From the NCBI RefSeq assembly GCF_900129315.1, contig NZ_FQUS01000008.1:1-64000 (forward strand): DNA of 64,000 bases. The letters run 5' to 3'. The notes below the pieces were generated by a model. That model worked only from the letters and a program-made list of their open reading frames with translations. It searched no databases and was not told the origin of the DNA. Of this stretch, positions 42,447-52,835 are shown piece after piece. Both the position numbers and the translations under genes were made by a program. The DNA comes from Fodinibius roseus. Lineage in GTDB: Bacteria > Bacteroidota > Rhodothermia > Balneolales > Balneolaceae. Numbering within the stretch: position 1 is the first letter of the stretch; the number at the start of each line of letters is the position of its first letter.

Positions 42447-43406
42447 TTACTCCCGCAACTTCACCCACCATTCTGTTAAAAATCCGATTCCATAGGCTGT
42501 GAGCTGGATAAATGTAGTTGCTATACTGAGGACGCCGATATAGATACTTTTATTCTTGTAGGCAGCGTGGACAAATAACAGTGCGAGGAATAAGAAAAAA
42601 GGTGTACACAACAGGGAAAAGAGCTCGGCATTCCACAACGGAAGTGATACAAAGGACAACAGTCCGATGGTAAAAAGTGCCGGCAGCGTATGTACAGCTT
42701 TAATTTCAGACGGATAAAACCGGCTGATGTTAATGCGGGCGCGACCAAAAAAGTGGAGCTGCTTAAAAAATTGGGACAGGCTTGTTCGTCGTTTGTGATA
42801 GACAAAGGCATCCTCGATAAGAGCCGTGGTAAAGCCGGCCTTGATAATACGGATACTAAACTCGATATCTTCCCCCATACGCGTGATGCGATAGCCGCCG
42901 GTTTCTTTGTAGACCTCCCGGGAGATCCCCATGTTAAAACTCCGGGGGTGAAACGTGCCGGCGTGACGTTTGTTCCCGCGGATACCCCCGGTGGTAAGGG
43001 GAGAGGTCATTGCATAGCTGATCGCTTTCTGAACAGGCGTAAAATTCTCATGAGCCCGATCAGGTCCGCCGTATGCATCGACCGGATGGTGCTGCAGGTA
43101 CTGGTTCACTGTTTCAAAATAATGGGACGGAATAATACAATCCGAGTCGAAAACAACCAGGTAATCGCCGCTCGCTCGCTCGAATCCAAAGTTGCGGCTA
43201 AAACCCTGACCTGAATTTTCTTTGTAGAAATAATGGAGATCAAGCTGGTTGCTGTACCGGTCTGCCACTTTTTTACAACGTTCTTCGGAACCATCTTCGA
43301 TAATCAGCGTTTCAAAGTTTTGATAGGTCTGCCTGTTAAGGCTTTCCAACAGTTCGTCGACTTCCCGGGGACGATTATAAACCGGAATAATGACCGAAAA
43401 AAACAT
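42447..43406 (-). CDS. family 2 glycosyltransferase with C-terminal membrane helices
   Basis: About 319 residues from the Met at 43406 (MFFSVIIPVYNRPREVDELL), which begins exactly at the GT-A fold; the longer frame adds 14 unlikely residues. It has the nucleotide-sugar motif YLVVFDSDC (DxD), a GGPDRAHE acceptor region and GEDIEFSIRI. Two or three C-terminal helices anchor it at the inner membrane. It adds a sugar to a lipid-linked or surface glycan; the exact acceptor is unknown. No other glycan genes are adjacent. Confidence 0.88.
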   Translation of the reverse strand: MFFSVIIPVYNRPREVDELLESLNRQTYQNFETLIIEDGSEERCKKVADRYSNQLDLHYFYKENSGQGFSRNFGFERASGDYLVVFDSDCIIPSHYFETVNQYLQHHPVDAYGGPDRAHENFTPVQKAISYAMTSPLTTGGIRGNKRHAGTFHPRSFNMGISREVYKETGGYRITRMGEDIEFSIRIIKAGFTTALIEDAFVYHKRRTSLSQFFKQLHFFGRARINISRFYPSEIKAVHTLPALFTIGLLSFVSLPLWNAELFSLLCTPFFLFLALLFVHAAYKNKSIYIGVLSIATTFIQLTAYGIGFLTEWWVKLRE

Positions 43407-43580
43407 GCTTGACTGTCTAAATAAAGTTAAAAGTTGCCCGGATTTCACCTGGAAATACCGGAAAAGCCAAATCTACAAATAATATTTTATAATTATGGAT
43501 TGTTATTAATCTGCATATCTGTTAAAAAATCCCGTTCTTAAAGTCTTTTAATTTTAATACTTGAGTATTTTTTTTCATTT

Positions 43581-44717
43581 ATGATTCGCAATCTCCTTCC
43601 CCTGTTCTATATCCTTTTTTCATATGTTATTCTTCCTGTCCCAGCTTCGGCACAGTCCATTAACGTTTCGGTGACACCGGCGACGTCCGGGAATGGTCCC
43701 TCGGTCTTTTCACTGGCCAACGGAACTTCCGTTGAGCTCGAATCCCGGAAAATTCGCTTCCCAGGTTCCGGATTCAGCTCTGATTTTGCCGCCGTGGGTA
43801 TTTCGCCCGATCGAACTGTCGTCAGCCTGCTGGATAATGTAAAGGGCAGGGCAGGGGTCACCTTGCTGAGCGCCGGGGGCGATACGCTGAATAAATACAC
43901 CTCTATCGCTTTAGGTTCCAATGACCCGTCATTGTCTGCATATCCCACAAATGCGGGACACCTGCTGCTTCGCAACAATATTATGAATTTTACTTTCCAC
44001 GACGAACTGGGAGAGGTCGGGACTAATATATCAAACGGAAGCAGTACCCGGCAGGGAGAGACGATCTCCGAGCTGGTGACGAATCCAGACCACGAGACAT
44101 TCATTATTTATACCTCTAAAATAAAGTCGGGTAATTCGGTCGGCTCAAAAGTTCAGTTGATTGATGCCGATAAACAGCTCCGGCGAATCTTTCGGAGCGA
44201 TGACCGGTATATCAAAGATCTAAAGCTTTCGGATGAGGGAAGCATGCTCACGATCGTTACGGCAGCTGACGGAACGAACGACCGGGTGATCGTTATGGAT
44301 AAATACGGGAATGAGATCAATACGATTGTTTCGGAAGAGGAACTGGCTGGAGCAAGTTTGGCGGATGACGGGAAACATCTGACCCTGTTTTCAGAGAACA
44401 GGATCCGGGTTTACGATCTGTTGAATGCCAAGAATATAGGCAGCACCAGCTTGCGGCAACCGGTTTTTATGGCTGATTATTTTTCGGAGGATGATATGTT
44501 ACTTATTATCAGCGGTTATTATTCATCCTCTTCGGCGAATCTTAACAATATTGAAGTTAAGGCGGTTGACCTGGTCAGGCGGGATATTGTAAGCGAAAAT
44601 TTTTCGGAAGAGCTACATTTTCATGAGGCCTTTACGACGGATATAAAAAGAACGTCATCCAACAAGTATCAATTAGAGGGTGCCAATAAAGAGCTGAGTA
44701 TAGAGGTCGCTTTTTAA
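43581..44717 (+). CDS. secreted beta-propeller-like protein, unknown function
   Basis: 378 residues with a signal peptide (LLPLFYILFSYVILPVPASAQ). The mature part shows repeating blades of the pattern 'hydrophobic strand - D/G turn - strand' (AAVGISPDRTVVSLLD, KDLKLSDEGSMLTIVTAADG, AGASLADDGKHLTLFSENR), as in WD40/PQQ-like propellers. No catalytic motif is seen. Probably a scaffold or sensor outside the cytoplasmic membrane. Confidence 0.6.
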   Translation: MIRNLLPLFYILFSYVILPVPASAQSINVSVTPATSGNGPSVFSLANGTSVELESRKIRFPGSGFSSDFAAVGISPDRTVVSLLDNVKGRAGVTLLSAGGDTLNKYTSIALGSNDPSLSAYPTNAGHLLLRNNIMNFTFHDELGEVGTNISNGSSTRQGETISELVTNPDHETFIIYTSKIKSGNSVGSKVQLIDADKQLRRIFRSDDRYIKDLKLSDEGSMLTIVTAADGTNDRVIVMDKYGNEINTIVSEEELAGASLADDGKHLTLFSENRIRVYDLLNAKNIGSTSLRQPVFMADYFSEDDMLLIISGYYSSSSANLNNIEVKAVDLVRRDIVSENFSEELHFHEAFTTDIKRTSSNKYQLEGANKELSIEVAF

Positions 44718-44777
44718 CGCACCCCGGTCCCCCCACCCCCGGATTAGACAAAAAGCTCGTATAGCTTACTTATAGAG

Positions 44778-44917
44778 TATAAGAAGCCTTTGCAAAAACC
44801 GTTCTTTTGGCAATATCTGCATTTTAGCACCTTCAAAATTCTCACCCATGATTTATTTGCTGTAATTTTGAAGGTACTCAGGCTTTTAAAATTCCTGGTT
44901 TTTCAAAGGCTTCTATA
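44778..44917. mobile_element. MITE-like element with nested inverted repeats
   Basis: About 140 bp. Imperfect terminal inverted repeats: TATAAGAAGCCTTTGCAAAA (from 44778) at the left against TTTTTCAAAGGCTTCTATA at the right end. A perfect 12-bp inner repeat, ACCTTCAAAATT (44829-44840) / AATTTTGAAGGT (44864-44875), lies inside. There is no open frame. Ends in AGAAGCCTTTG suggest the residue of an insertion sequence or a non-autonomous element. It sits between a + gene and clpC. Confidence 0.5.
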
Positions 44918-44922
44918 AATAA

Positions 44923-44948
44923 AAAAGGCCTCCGTGGGGAGGCCTTTT
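44923..44948 (-). terminator. Rho-independent terminator after clpC
   Basis: AAAAGGCCTCC-GTGG-GGAGGCCTTTT: an 11-bp stem with a 4-base loop and U-run on both strands (TTTTTTATTT on the - strand). It lies 46 bp after the clpC stop and could also end transcription from the + side. Confidence 0.85.
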
Positions 44949-44994
44949 AATTTGATTACTTTTTAATTTTAACCGATTGTTATGGATTGGTGAA

Positions 44995-47637
44995 CTATGC
45001 TTTGGCTTCGGATGGTGATTCCTTGTTCTCAGAACTGTTCTTATCACCACCATCGCTGTCGTCACTATTGTCACTATCCTCCGTTTCCGTTTTACCGCCT
45101 TCGATAGCGGCCGTGGTATCATTTCCATTCCCCTTAATCCAGTCGAAGGTTAATCCGTCTCTGGCCTTGTTCATTTTGATCTTGATTTTCGATCCCTCGG
45201 GATGTTCGGACTCGAGCAATTCTTCCGCCAGCGGTTCCTCTACATACTTTTGTATAGCTCGTTTCAGGGGACGCGCACCATATTTCTGGTCGAATCCTTT
45301 GTCGCTGATGAAATCCTTGGCGCCCTTGGTGACCTCAACCTCATAGCCGAGTTCACGAATGCGTTTAAAGAGATCATCCGAGAGCAGGTCGATAATTTGG
45401 AAAATATCCTCCTTCTCGAGTGCACGGAAAGTGATCACATCATCAATACGGTTGAGAAATTCCGGATTGAAGACTTTCTTCAGGGCATCCTGTATGGTTG
45501 ATTTCATCTTCTCATAGTCGAGGCTGCTGTCACCGGATGAAAAACCGATACCCTGACCGAGGTTACGGATATCCCGGGCTCCGATGTTGGAAGTCATAAT
45601 AATAATGGTATTGCGAAAGTCGACCTTGCGTCCCAGGCTGTCGGTAAGGATACCGTCATCGAGTACCTGCAGTAATATATTGAACACATCGGGATGCGCT
45701 TTTTCTATCTCATCCAGGAGTACCACACTGTAGGGCTTGCGACGTACTTTTTCGGTAAGCATGCCGCCCTCTTCGTATCCCACATAGCCCGGGGGAGCCC
45801 CGACCAGGCGTGACACGGAAAACTTCTCCATATACTCACTCATGTCGATACGAATCAGCGCATCCTCCTTATCGAAAAGATAGCGTGCCAGCACTTTGGC
45901 CATTTCCGTCTTACCGACGCCCGTCGGTCCCAGGAAAATAAATGATCCGATGGGGCGCGTCGGGTCCTTGAGTCCCGCCCGGGTGCGTTTGATAGCCTTG
46001 GTAAGTTTGACAATCGCTTCGTTCTGGCCAATAATTTGCTTGGAAAGTTCTTCCTTCATTTTGACCAGCTTCTTGCTTTCACTCTGGCTGATTTTACTGA
46101 CCGGAATACCGCTCATCATGCCGACAACTTTGGCTACGTCATCTTCTTCAACATCATAGATAATTTCCTCCGACTCTTTCTCCCATTCATTTTGGGCCTG
46201 TTCAAGTTCATCCGTCAGTCGCTTTTCCTTATCACGGAGGCGGGCCGCTTCTTCAAAGCGCTGCTTCTTGACCATGCCGTTTTTCTCCTTGCTGGTCTCT
46301 TCGATCTCTTCTTCGAGGTCGATGATATGTTGGGGCACATGGATGTTTGAGAGGTGTACCCGTGCGCCGGCCTCGTCTAACGCATCGATAGCTTTGTCAG
46401 GCAGAAAATGATCGGTCACATACCGATCGGTCAGTTTCACGCAGGCTTCAATAGCTTCCTTCGAATAAGCAACACTGTGATGTTGTTCGTACTTGTCCTT
46501 GATTTGACTAAGGATTTCAATGGTTTCTTCCGGTGTTGTGGGGTCCACCATGATTTTCTGGAACCGTCGCTCGAGGGCCCCGTCTTTTTCAATATGCTGG
46601 CGATATTCATTGAGCGTCGTCGCTCCGATAGCCTGTACCTCTCCACGGGCCAGCGCCGGCTTCAGCATATTAGAGGCATCCAGTGAGCCACTGGCTCCGC
46701 CGGCTCCCACGATGGTATGAAGCTCATCGATGAACAGGATGACATTCTCTGTTTTCTCCAGCTCACCCATGACGGCTTTCATGCGTTCTTCAAACTGTCC
46801 GCGATATTTCGTGCCGGCAACAAGTGCGGCGAGGTCCAGGGCGATAACGCGCTTGTCGTACAAAACACGGGATACTTTGCGTTCCATGATGCGGGTGGCC
46901 AGTCCTTCGGCAATAGCGGTTTTACCAACTCCCGGCTCTCCAATCAGTACCGGGTTATTCTTCTTGCGCCGGCTCAGCACCTGGGCCACGCGTTCAATTT
47001 CTTCTTCCCGACCGATAATCGGATCGAGTTTATCATCTTCAGCCATCTGGGTCAAATCGCGGCCGAAGTTGTCGAGTACGGGTGTTTTTGATTTTTCCAT
47101 CTTTTTTTCTCGTGAGCTTCCGGACGATTGCGAACCTTTTGATGAAGAAGACAGGCTCGCCGAGACAGATCGAGAATCCTGACGGTCATCATCCGGTGAT
47201 TTTCCTGAAATAATAAGATCCAGTTCTTCTCGAACTGCATCGTACGACACATTAAACTGCTGCAGTATCTGGGCCGCGATATTTTCATCATCGCGCAAAA
47301 GTGAAAGCAGCAGATGTTCCGTGCCTATGGTATCACTTTTGTAGAGCTTAGCTTCCAGGTAGGTTATCCGCAGTACCTTCTCAGCCTGTTTGGTGAGCGG
47401 AATGTTACCCACTTTTACAGATCCACCGGTACCACGCACCGTATCTTCAACGGTTTTCTTTAGCTTGAAAAGATCACAGTTCAGATTTTTCAAGATTTTA
47501 ACAGCTACACCTTCGCCAAGACGTACAATTCCTAAAATTAAATGCTCTGTGCCGATATAATCATGACCCAATCGCAGCGCTTCTTCGCGGCTGAATTGGA
47601 TGACATCTCGAACTTTGCTTGAGAAATTACCCTCCAT
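44995..47637 (-). CDS. clpC: ATP-dependent Clp protease ATP-binding subunit ClpC
   Basis: 880 residues. The N-terminal double Clp-N repeat ([20 protein letters not shown]), AAA-1 ([24 protein letters not shown]), a middle/UVR-like region ([20 protein letters not shown]), and AAA-2 ([26 protein letters not shown]) are all present. The acidic Ser/Asp/Glu-rich C-terminus ([13 protein letters not shown]) is longer than usual. It unfolds substrates for ClpP, which is not in the window. Monocistronic with its own terminator. Confidence 0.95.
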   Translation of the reverse strand: MEGNFSSKVRDVIQFSREEALRLGHDYIGTEHLILGIVRLGEGVAVKILKNLNCDLFKLKKTVEDTVRGTGGSVKVGNIPLTKQAEKVLRITYLEAKLYKSDTIGTEHLLLSLLRDDENIAAQILQQFNVSYDAVREELDLIISGKSPDDDRQDSRSVSASLSSSSKGSQSSGSSREKKMEKSKTPVLDNFGRDLTQMAEDDKLDPIIGREEEIERVAQVLSRRKKNNPVLIGEPGVGKTAIAEGLATRIMERKVSRVLYDKRVIALDLAALVAGTKYRGQFEERMKAVMGELEKTENVILFIDELHTIVGAGGASGSLDASNMLKPALARGEVQAIGATTLNEYRQHIEKDGALERRFQKIMVDPTTPEETIEILSQIKDKYEQHHSVAYSKEAIEACVKLTDRYVTDHFLPDKAIDALDEAGARVHLSNIHVPQHIIDLEEEIEETSKEKNGMVKKQRFEEAARLRDKEKRLTDELEQAQNEWEKESEEIIYDVEEDDVAKVVGMMSGIPVSKISQSESKKLVKMKEELSKQIIGQNEAIVKLTKAIKRTRAGLKDPTRPIGSFIFLGPTGVGKTEMAKVLARYLFDKEDALIRIDMSEYMEKFSVSRLVGAPPGYVGYEEGGMLTEKVRRKPYSVVLLDEIEKAHPDVFNILLQVLDDGILTDSLGRKVDFRNTIIIMTSNIGARDIRNLGQGIGFSSGDSSLDYEKMKSTIQDALKKVFNPEFLNRIDDVITFRALEKEDIFQIIDLLSDDLFKRIRELGYEVEVTKGAKDFISDKGFDQKYGARPLKRAIQKYVEEPLAEELLESEHPEGSKIKIKMNKARDGLTFDWIKGNGNDTTAAIEGGKTETEDSDNSDDSDGGDKNSSENKESPSEAKA

Positions 47638-47874
47638 AAAACAAATCTTCTTAAACTTTTTGGGTTACCTGTCAATCGGTAAAACGAGTGAATCGAATAT
47701 TTAGTTCATATTCTTTAACGAAAGTAGTACTGGGATCGTGCAAAAGCAAACAAAAAGAGTGGATTTACCTGTTGATGAACAGAAATTTTAAAATAATCGG
47801 GCTTGTGCCGGGTTATAATCCCGAAATACTTTTTATAAGCGTTTAAACGAACAGAATCATTTGATTTTAGCGAC

Positions 47875-49395
47875 TTAGAATAGGGGGGTGCCCGTCATTT
47901 CTTCCGGCTGAGGCAGTCCCATTAGCTTCAGCAGGGTTGGAGCTACGTCTGCAAGAATGCCGTCATGCATGTTCTTGGCCTCCGGTTCGTTCAAAATAAG
48001 CGCGGGAACCGGTGCCGCTGTGTGCGCGGTATGCGGGTTTCCATTTTCGTCAATCATGCGATCTGCATTCCCGTGATCCGCCATAATGAGTATTTTGTAG
48101 CCGTGTTCGGTAGCGGTTTCCACTACTTTTTGAAGCTGGGTATCAATGGTTTCCACGGCGCGAATGGCGGCTTCCATATCGCCGGTATGTCCCACCATAT
48201 CGGGATTGGCAAAATTTAATATAGCTAAATGGTGCTTCCCGGTCTTGAGCTGTGTACAGAGTTTCTCAGCTACTTCAGGCGCACTCATTTCGGGCTGGAG
48301 ATCGTAAGTTGCTACCTTGGGACTCGGGATAAGGACGCGCTGCTCTCCCTTGAACGGTTCTTCCTCCCCGCCATTAAAAAAATAGGTGACATGCGGATAC
48401 TTTTCCGTTTCAGCAATGCGAAGCTGATTCAGGTTGTGACGACTGACGACTTCTCCCAGCGTATTGTTAAGCGCCAGGGGAGGGTAGGCCACTTCCACAT
48501 CAAAGGTATCATCGTATGCGGTGAACGTAGCGTAATGCAAATCAAGATTCTGATCGACCTCAAACTTATCGAATCCGGGCTCGGTGAGGGCACGGGTAAT
48601 CTGACGCGCCCGGTCCCCCCTGATGTTATAGAAAATAATAACATCATTTTTCTGTATTCGGGAATCCGGGGATTGGTCGATCAGCTTGGGTTTGACGAAC
48701 TCATCGGTAACGTCATTATCATACGATGCCTGAAGGGCCTCTTCCGGGGTATCGAACGCTTCACCCTGCCCATTTACCAGCAGGTCGTATGCCAGTTTGG
48801 TGCGTTCCCACCGGTTATCGCGATCCATGGCATAATATCTTCCCACGATAGATGCGATTGTTCCCGTTCCGATCTCGCCGGCTTGTTTCTCGAATTCTCT
48901 CACATAGTGCAGTCCCCCGTGAGGATCGGTATCCCGCCCGTCGGTAAAAGCGTGTACATAAGTATTGGGGACACCGGCTTTTTTGGCCAGCCGGAGCAAG
49001 GCGAAAAGATGGTTGTTGTGGCTGTGAACACCGCCATCGGAAAAAAGGCCCATCAGGTGGATGCGGCCGTTTTCTCTTGCCTTTTCAGCGGCGGTAGTGA
49101 GAACCTCATTCTCAAAAAAAGAGCCATCCTCGATGGATATGTTTACCCGGGTGAGCTCCTGGGGCACAATGCGTCCAGCCCCGATATTAAGATGCCCGAC
49201 TTCAGAATTGCCAAACTGTCCCTCGGGCAGCCCGACCTTTTCGCCGCTGGCAATCAGTGTGCTGTGCGGGTGGTTTCGAAACAGACTGTCAATATACGGA
49301 GTATCAGCCCGCTCAATGGCGCTAACATCAGGGTCTTCAGCTATTCCGTAGCCGTCAAGTATAATCAGAAGCGCTTTCGATGTTGGATCAGCCAA
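47875..49395 (-). CDS. gpmI: 2,3-bisphosphoglycerate-independent phosphoglycerate mutase
   Basis: 506 residues. The alkaline-phosphatase-like metal motifs ILDGYGIAED and the catalytic serine in GQFGNSEVGHLNIG are present, followed by DGRDTDPHGG, RGDRARQITRA and the late metal motif MADHGNADRM. It converts 3- and 2-phosphoglycerate using two Mn ions. It ends 237 bp before clpC starts and follows rpsT by 16 bp. Confidence 0.96.
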   Translation of the reverse strand: MADPTSKALLIILDGYGIAEDPDVSAIERADTPYIDSLFRNHPHSTLIASGEKVGLPEGQFGNSEVGHLNIGAGRIVPQELTRVNISIEDGSFFENEVLTTAAEKARENGRIHLMGLFSDGGVHSHNNHLFALLRLAKKAGVPNTYVHAFTDGRDTDPHGGLHYVREFEKQAGEIGTGTIASIVGRYYAMDRDNRWERTKLAYDLLVNGQGEAFDTPEEALQASYDNDVTDEFVKPKLIDQSPDSRIQKNDVIIFYNIRGDRARQITRALTEPGFDKFEVDQNLDLHYATFTAYDDTFDVEVAYPPLALNNTLGEVVSRHNLNQLRIAETEKYPHVTYFFNGGEEEPFKGEQRVLIPSPKVATYDLQPEMSAPEVAEKLCTQLKTGKHHLAILNFANPDMVGHTGDMEAAIRAVETIDTQLQKVVETATEHGYKILIMADHGNADRMIDENGNPHTAHTAAPVPALILNEPEAKNMHDGILADVAPTLLKLMGLPQPEEMTGTPLF

Positions 49396-49411
49396 AGCAG
49401 GGGGAATCTGT

Positions 49412-49663
49412 TTACAGGTTGTTCAGGTGTTGGGCCAGTTTCGACTTTCGCCGGGCTGCAAAGTTTTCGTGTACCAGTCCCTTGGCCGCCATTTTATCCA
49501 GATAAGAGGTCGCTTCCCTGACGGCTTCCTGCGCTTGCTCTTGGTCGGTTGTTTCAAGAGCGTTCTTAACCAGCGTTTTCATTTTTGAACGCTGCGGCTG
49601 ATTATGCTTGCGACGTTTTTCGTTTTGTCGAACGCGTTTAATTGCTGACTTATGTTGTGGCAT
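49412..49663 (-). CDS. rpsT: 30S ribosomal protein S20
   Basis: 83 residues, basic, opening MPQHKSAIKRVRQNEKRRKHN, the S20 signature, and ending with the ARRKSKLAQHLNNL helix. It binds 16S rRNA early in 30S assembly. It is divergent from cmk across a 154-bp gap that must hold both promoters. Confidence 0.96.
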   Translation of the reverse strand: MPQHKSAIKRVRQNEKRRKHNQPQRSKMKTLVKNALETTDQEQAQEAVREATSYLDKMAAKGLVHENFAARRKSKLAQHLNNL

Positions 49664-49817
49664 ATATTTTTAAGAGTTTCTTATCAGTTCTTTAAATTTA
49701 TTCGTATCATCTCCTTCGCCATTTCAGAAAGAACCCAAAGTTAAAATTTCTGGAATCATTAAACAAGAAATCATTGAAAAATTAACAAAAGAAGGGTAAT
49801 TTAGGAGACTTTCCATA

Positions 49818-50474
49818 ATGATCACAGTGATCGATGGACCGGCCGGTTCGGGTAAAAGTTCAACTGCGCGGGCCGTAGCCGATAGATTAGAGATTGAATA
49901 TCTGGATTCCGGAGCGCTATATCGAGCCATAACCCTGCTCTATTTGCAGGCACACCGGAATGAAACAGCGTTCTTTCAATTGTTGCACCAAAAAGAGATC
50001 TCGTTCTGTTACCGCGACCAGCAGTTTCATATTGAAATTGACGGGACACCGGTAACCGACCATATTCGAACGCCAAGGGTGGCCGAATACGTCAGCAAGG
50101 TCGCTTCCATGCCGAATGTTCGGGCCTTTGTGAACAGGCTTATGCGTAAGGCGGTAGATGACGGGGTATATATTGCAGAAGGACGTGATCTGGGGACAGC
50201 CGTTTTTCCCGATGCCGAGCTGAAATTTTATATGTCAGCCGATATTGAGGAACGGGCCCGCCGGCGATACGAGGAGCGGAAGCCGGATAATCCCGGTCTC
50301 ACGCTGGAAGAAGTGAAGCAGAATATCGAACAGCGGGATCACAGTGATGCGAGCAGAAAGGCAGATCCGCTTAAGAAAGCAGAGGACGCCATCCCCATTG
50401 ATACGACAAATTTGAGTTTCGAACAACAGGTTGATCAAATTTGTTTACATATAACCAACCTGATGGAACGATAA
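49818..50474 (+). CDS. cmk: cytidylate kinase
   Basis: 218 residues. P-loop IDGPAGSGKSSTARAVA, the CMP-binding YLDSGALYRAIT, and EGRDLGTAVFPDAELKFYM are all standard. It phosphorylates CMP and dCMP. It is followed by rpsA 69 bp downstream, the common cmk-rpsA pairing of bacteria. Confidence 0.96.
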   Translation: MITVIDGPAGSGKSSTARAVADRLEIEYLDSGALYRAITLLYLQAHRNETAFFQLLHQKEISFCYRDQQFHIEIDGTPVTDHIRTPRVAEYVSKVASMPNVRAFVNRLMRKAVDDGVYIAEGRDLGTAVFPDAELKFYMSADIEERARRRYEERKPDNPGLTLEEVKQNIEQRDHSDASRKADPLKKAEDAIPIDTTNLSFEQQVDQICLHITNLMER

Positions 50475-50543
50475 GAACTATAATACTAACGCTAATCCCA
50501 TTCCAAATCATTTGGAGTGCGGTAATTTTAATTAAAGCATATA

Positions 50544-52619
50544 ATGACAGACGAACTAAAACAAGAACAAAACCAGGAAGAACCAGAAGAACAGACAGCA
50601 GTTACGGAGGAAGTCGCCGAAGAAGAATCGGAGAAGGCCAGGGAAGAATCTATTTCTGAAGAATCTGCCAGCGAAGAGGAATCTGCGGCTGATGCTGCTG
50701 ATGAAACTGAAGAAGAGGAAGGGGGACAGCAAGAGCCTGAAGAAGTTTCGGTACCCTCCTTTTCCGGCGATATAGATGAAGCCGACACCTATACCTATGA
50801 TCAGCTGCAAGCTGCCTCGGAAGATTATTCCGATGAAGAGTTTCATCAGCTTGCGGATATGTATGAAAATACGCTCAATGAGATTGAGGAGAAGGAGATT
50901 GTCACCGGGCGTGTTGTCTCCGTTGATGAAGATTATGTAATTGTTGATATCGGGTTTAAGTCTGAGGGTATTGTACAGACGAATGAATTTCCCGATGAAG
51001 TGGTTGAAAACCTCGCACCCGGCGATGAAGTGGATGTATTTCTGGATAAGGTGGAAGATCAGGAAGGCCAGCTCATCCTTTCCCGGCGCAAGGCTGACAT
51101 TCTGCATGCCTGGGAGACCATTGAACGCGCTGCTGAAACCGGTGAAATTGTTGAAGGATATATCAAACGCCGTATCAAGGGGGGTATGGTGGCGGATATT
51201 ATGGGGATCGACGCTTTCCTGCCGGGCTCACAAATCGATGTGCGTCCCGTCCGTGATTTTGATGCCTATGTAGGCAAGACCATGGAATTTCAGGTGGTCA
51301 AGCTGAATATGCACGCAGAGAACGTTGTGGTATCGCACCGAGCGCTTATCGAGTCTGACCTTGAAGAACAGCGCGAAGAAATTCTCTCTACGATTGAAGA
51401 GGGACAGGTACTTGAAGGAATTGTTAAAAATATTACCGATTTCGGTGTATTTATCGACCTCGGCGGGGTCGACGGACTGTTGCATATTACGGATCTTTCC
51501 TGGGGACGAGTGGAGCATCCCAAGGAAATTGTTTCGCTGGACCAGCGCATGAACGTGGCGGTTATTGATTTCGACGATGAATCCAAACGGGTTTCGCTCG
51601 GACTCAAACAGCTGCAGCCGCATCCGTGGGATGAAATCGATCTTAAGTATCCCGAAAACATTCAGGTGCAGGGTCGCGTGGTATCCATTGCTGATTACGG
51701 AGCCTTTATCGAGCTCGAAAAAGGCGTCGAGGGACTGATTCACATTAGCGAAATGTCATGGACACAGCATATCAAGCACCCGTCGCAGCTGGTCAGCAAA
51801 GACGATATTATCGACTGCGTGGTGTTGAATGTAAATGAGCCGGAAAAGAAAATTTCCCTGGGCGTCAAGCAGCTTGAGAAAGATCCCTGGGAGGAAATTG
51901 ACAAGCGCTATCCCGTGGGTTCCAAGCACAAGGGAACCGTTCGCAATCTTACCAACTTCGGTGTGTTTGTTGAGCTCGAACCCGGCATTGACGGACTCAT
52001 CCACATCTCTGACCTGAGCTGGACCGAGAAGGTCAATCATCCGAATGAGATTATCGACAAGGATGAGGAGATCGAAGTTGTTATTTTGGCCATTGATTTC
52101 GAGAACCGTCGAATTACACTGGGTCACAAGCAGATTGAAGATAATCCCTGGGAGCAGTTTGCCGAAGAGTACGGCGGCACGAACAAGGTAGAAGGCGAAG
52201 TGGCCGATATTACCGACAAAGGAGTGTTCGTAACGTTGCCTCACGGACTTAAAGGTTTTATTCCCGCCAGCAAGACCGAAGCGGATGGCGAGCCCTCCGA
52301 AAACTTTGCTGAAGGGGATTCTGTAGAAGCGTTTGTAATTGAGCTTGATGAAACAAACAAGAATATTACACTGAGTCAGCGCGAGCAGGATGTGAAGAAA
52401 GCCAAGTCCACATCTTCATCAACCCAGAAGAAAAGCCGGTCCAAGAAGAAAAAATCCTCACCGCAAACGGGTACTCCTACGTTGGGTGAGATGTCGGGTC
52501 TGGCCGATCTTAAGGAGCAGATGGCTGCCAAAGAAAAGGCCGAAGCCGCAGAAAGACTTCAGGCTGCCGCTAAAGAGGCTGACAAGGAGGAGGAAAAAGA
52601 TGATGAAGAGCAGGAGTAA
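50544..52619 (+). CDS. rpsA: 30S ribosomal protein S1
   Basis: 691 residues, longer than E. coli S1 (~557). Residues 1-~80 are a strongly acidic Glu-rich extension. Six S1 (OB-fold) repeats follow, recognisable by VxNxTDFGVFIDLGGVDGLLH and related lines such as VRNLTNFGVFVELEPGIDGL. The C-terminus is a Ser/Lys stretch and then an acidic tail (EADKEEEKDDEEQE). It brings mRNA to the 30S subunit, which matters in a lineage with weak Shine-Dalgarno use. A terminator follows. Confidence 0.95.
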   Translation: MTDELKQEQNQEEPEEQTAVTEEVAEEESEKAREESISEESASEEESAADAADETEEEEGGQQEPEEVSVPSFSGDIDEADTYTYDQLQAASEDYSDEEFHQLADMYENTLNEIEEKEIVTGRVVSVDEDYVIVDIGFKSEGIVQTNEFPDEVVENLAPGDEVDVFLDKVEDQEGQLILSRRKADILHAWETIERAAETGEIVEGYIKRRIKGGMVADIMGIDAFLPGSQIDVRPVRDFDAYVGKTMEFQVVKLNMHAENVVVSHRALIESDLEEQREEILSTIEEGQVLEGIVKNITDFGVFIDLGGVDGLLHITDLSWGRVEHPKEIVSLDQRMNVAVIDFDDESKRVSLGLKQLQPHPWDEIDLKYPENIQVQGRVVSIADYGAFIELEKGVEGLIHISEMSWTQHIKHPSQLVSKDDIIDCVVLNVNEPEKKISLGVKQLEKDPWEEIDKRYPVGSKHKGTVRNLTNFGVFVELEPGIDGLIHISDLSWTEKVNHPNEIIDKDEEIEVVILAIDFENRRITLGHKQIEDNPWEQFAEEYGGTNKVEGEVADITDKGVFVTLPHGLKGFIPASKTEADGEPSENFAEGDSVEAFVIELDETNKNITLSQREQDVKKAKSTSSSTQKKSRSKKKKSSPQTGTPTLGEMSGLADLKEQMAAKEKAEAAERLQAAAKEADKEEEKDDEEQE

Positions 52620-52663
52620 CTCCTGAATAGCTTTGCTAACATCTGTTTGTTTTGTAGCATGTT

Positions 52664-52699
52664 AAAAAGGCTCAGTGTTTAACGACACTGGGCCTTTTT
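52664..52699 (+). terminator. Rho-independent terminator of rpsA
   Basis: AAAAAGGCTCAGTGT-TTAACG-ACACTGGGCCTTTTT: a 15-bp stem with one mismatch, then TTTTTCTTTTT. Located 45 bp after the rpsA stop. Confidence 0.9.
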
Positions 52700-52780
52700 C
52701 TTTTTGAAGCCTTAAGGAAGATGATTATTATTTTTATGGTCATCATGGCGTCCCCTATGCCTATGCTAAAAAAATGCTTT

Positions 52781-52808
52781 GCACCTTTTGTCTTGATACA
52801 AAAGGTGC
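52781..52808 (-). terminator. hairpin after moxR, possible terminator
   Basis: GCACCTTTTGT-CTTGAT-ACAAAAGGTGC, perfect 11-bp arms. On the - strand a run of seven T follows after a few bases, 28 bp past the moxR stop. The sequence also resembles a widespread short palindromic repeat of Bacteroidota, so its role is uncertain. Confidence 0.5.
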
Positions 52809-52835
52809 GTAAAAGAAAAATTTTAGCCGCTACGA

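Noticed and set aside
48229-49521. 430-residue + strand frame
   Set aside because: Antisense of gpmI, which carries all phosphoglycerate mutase motifs.
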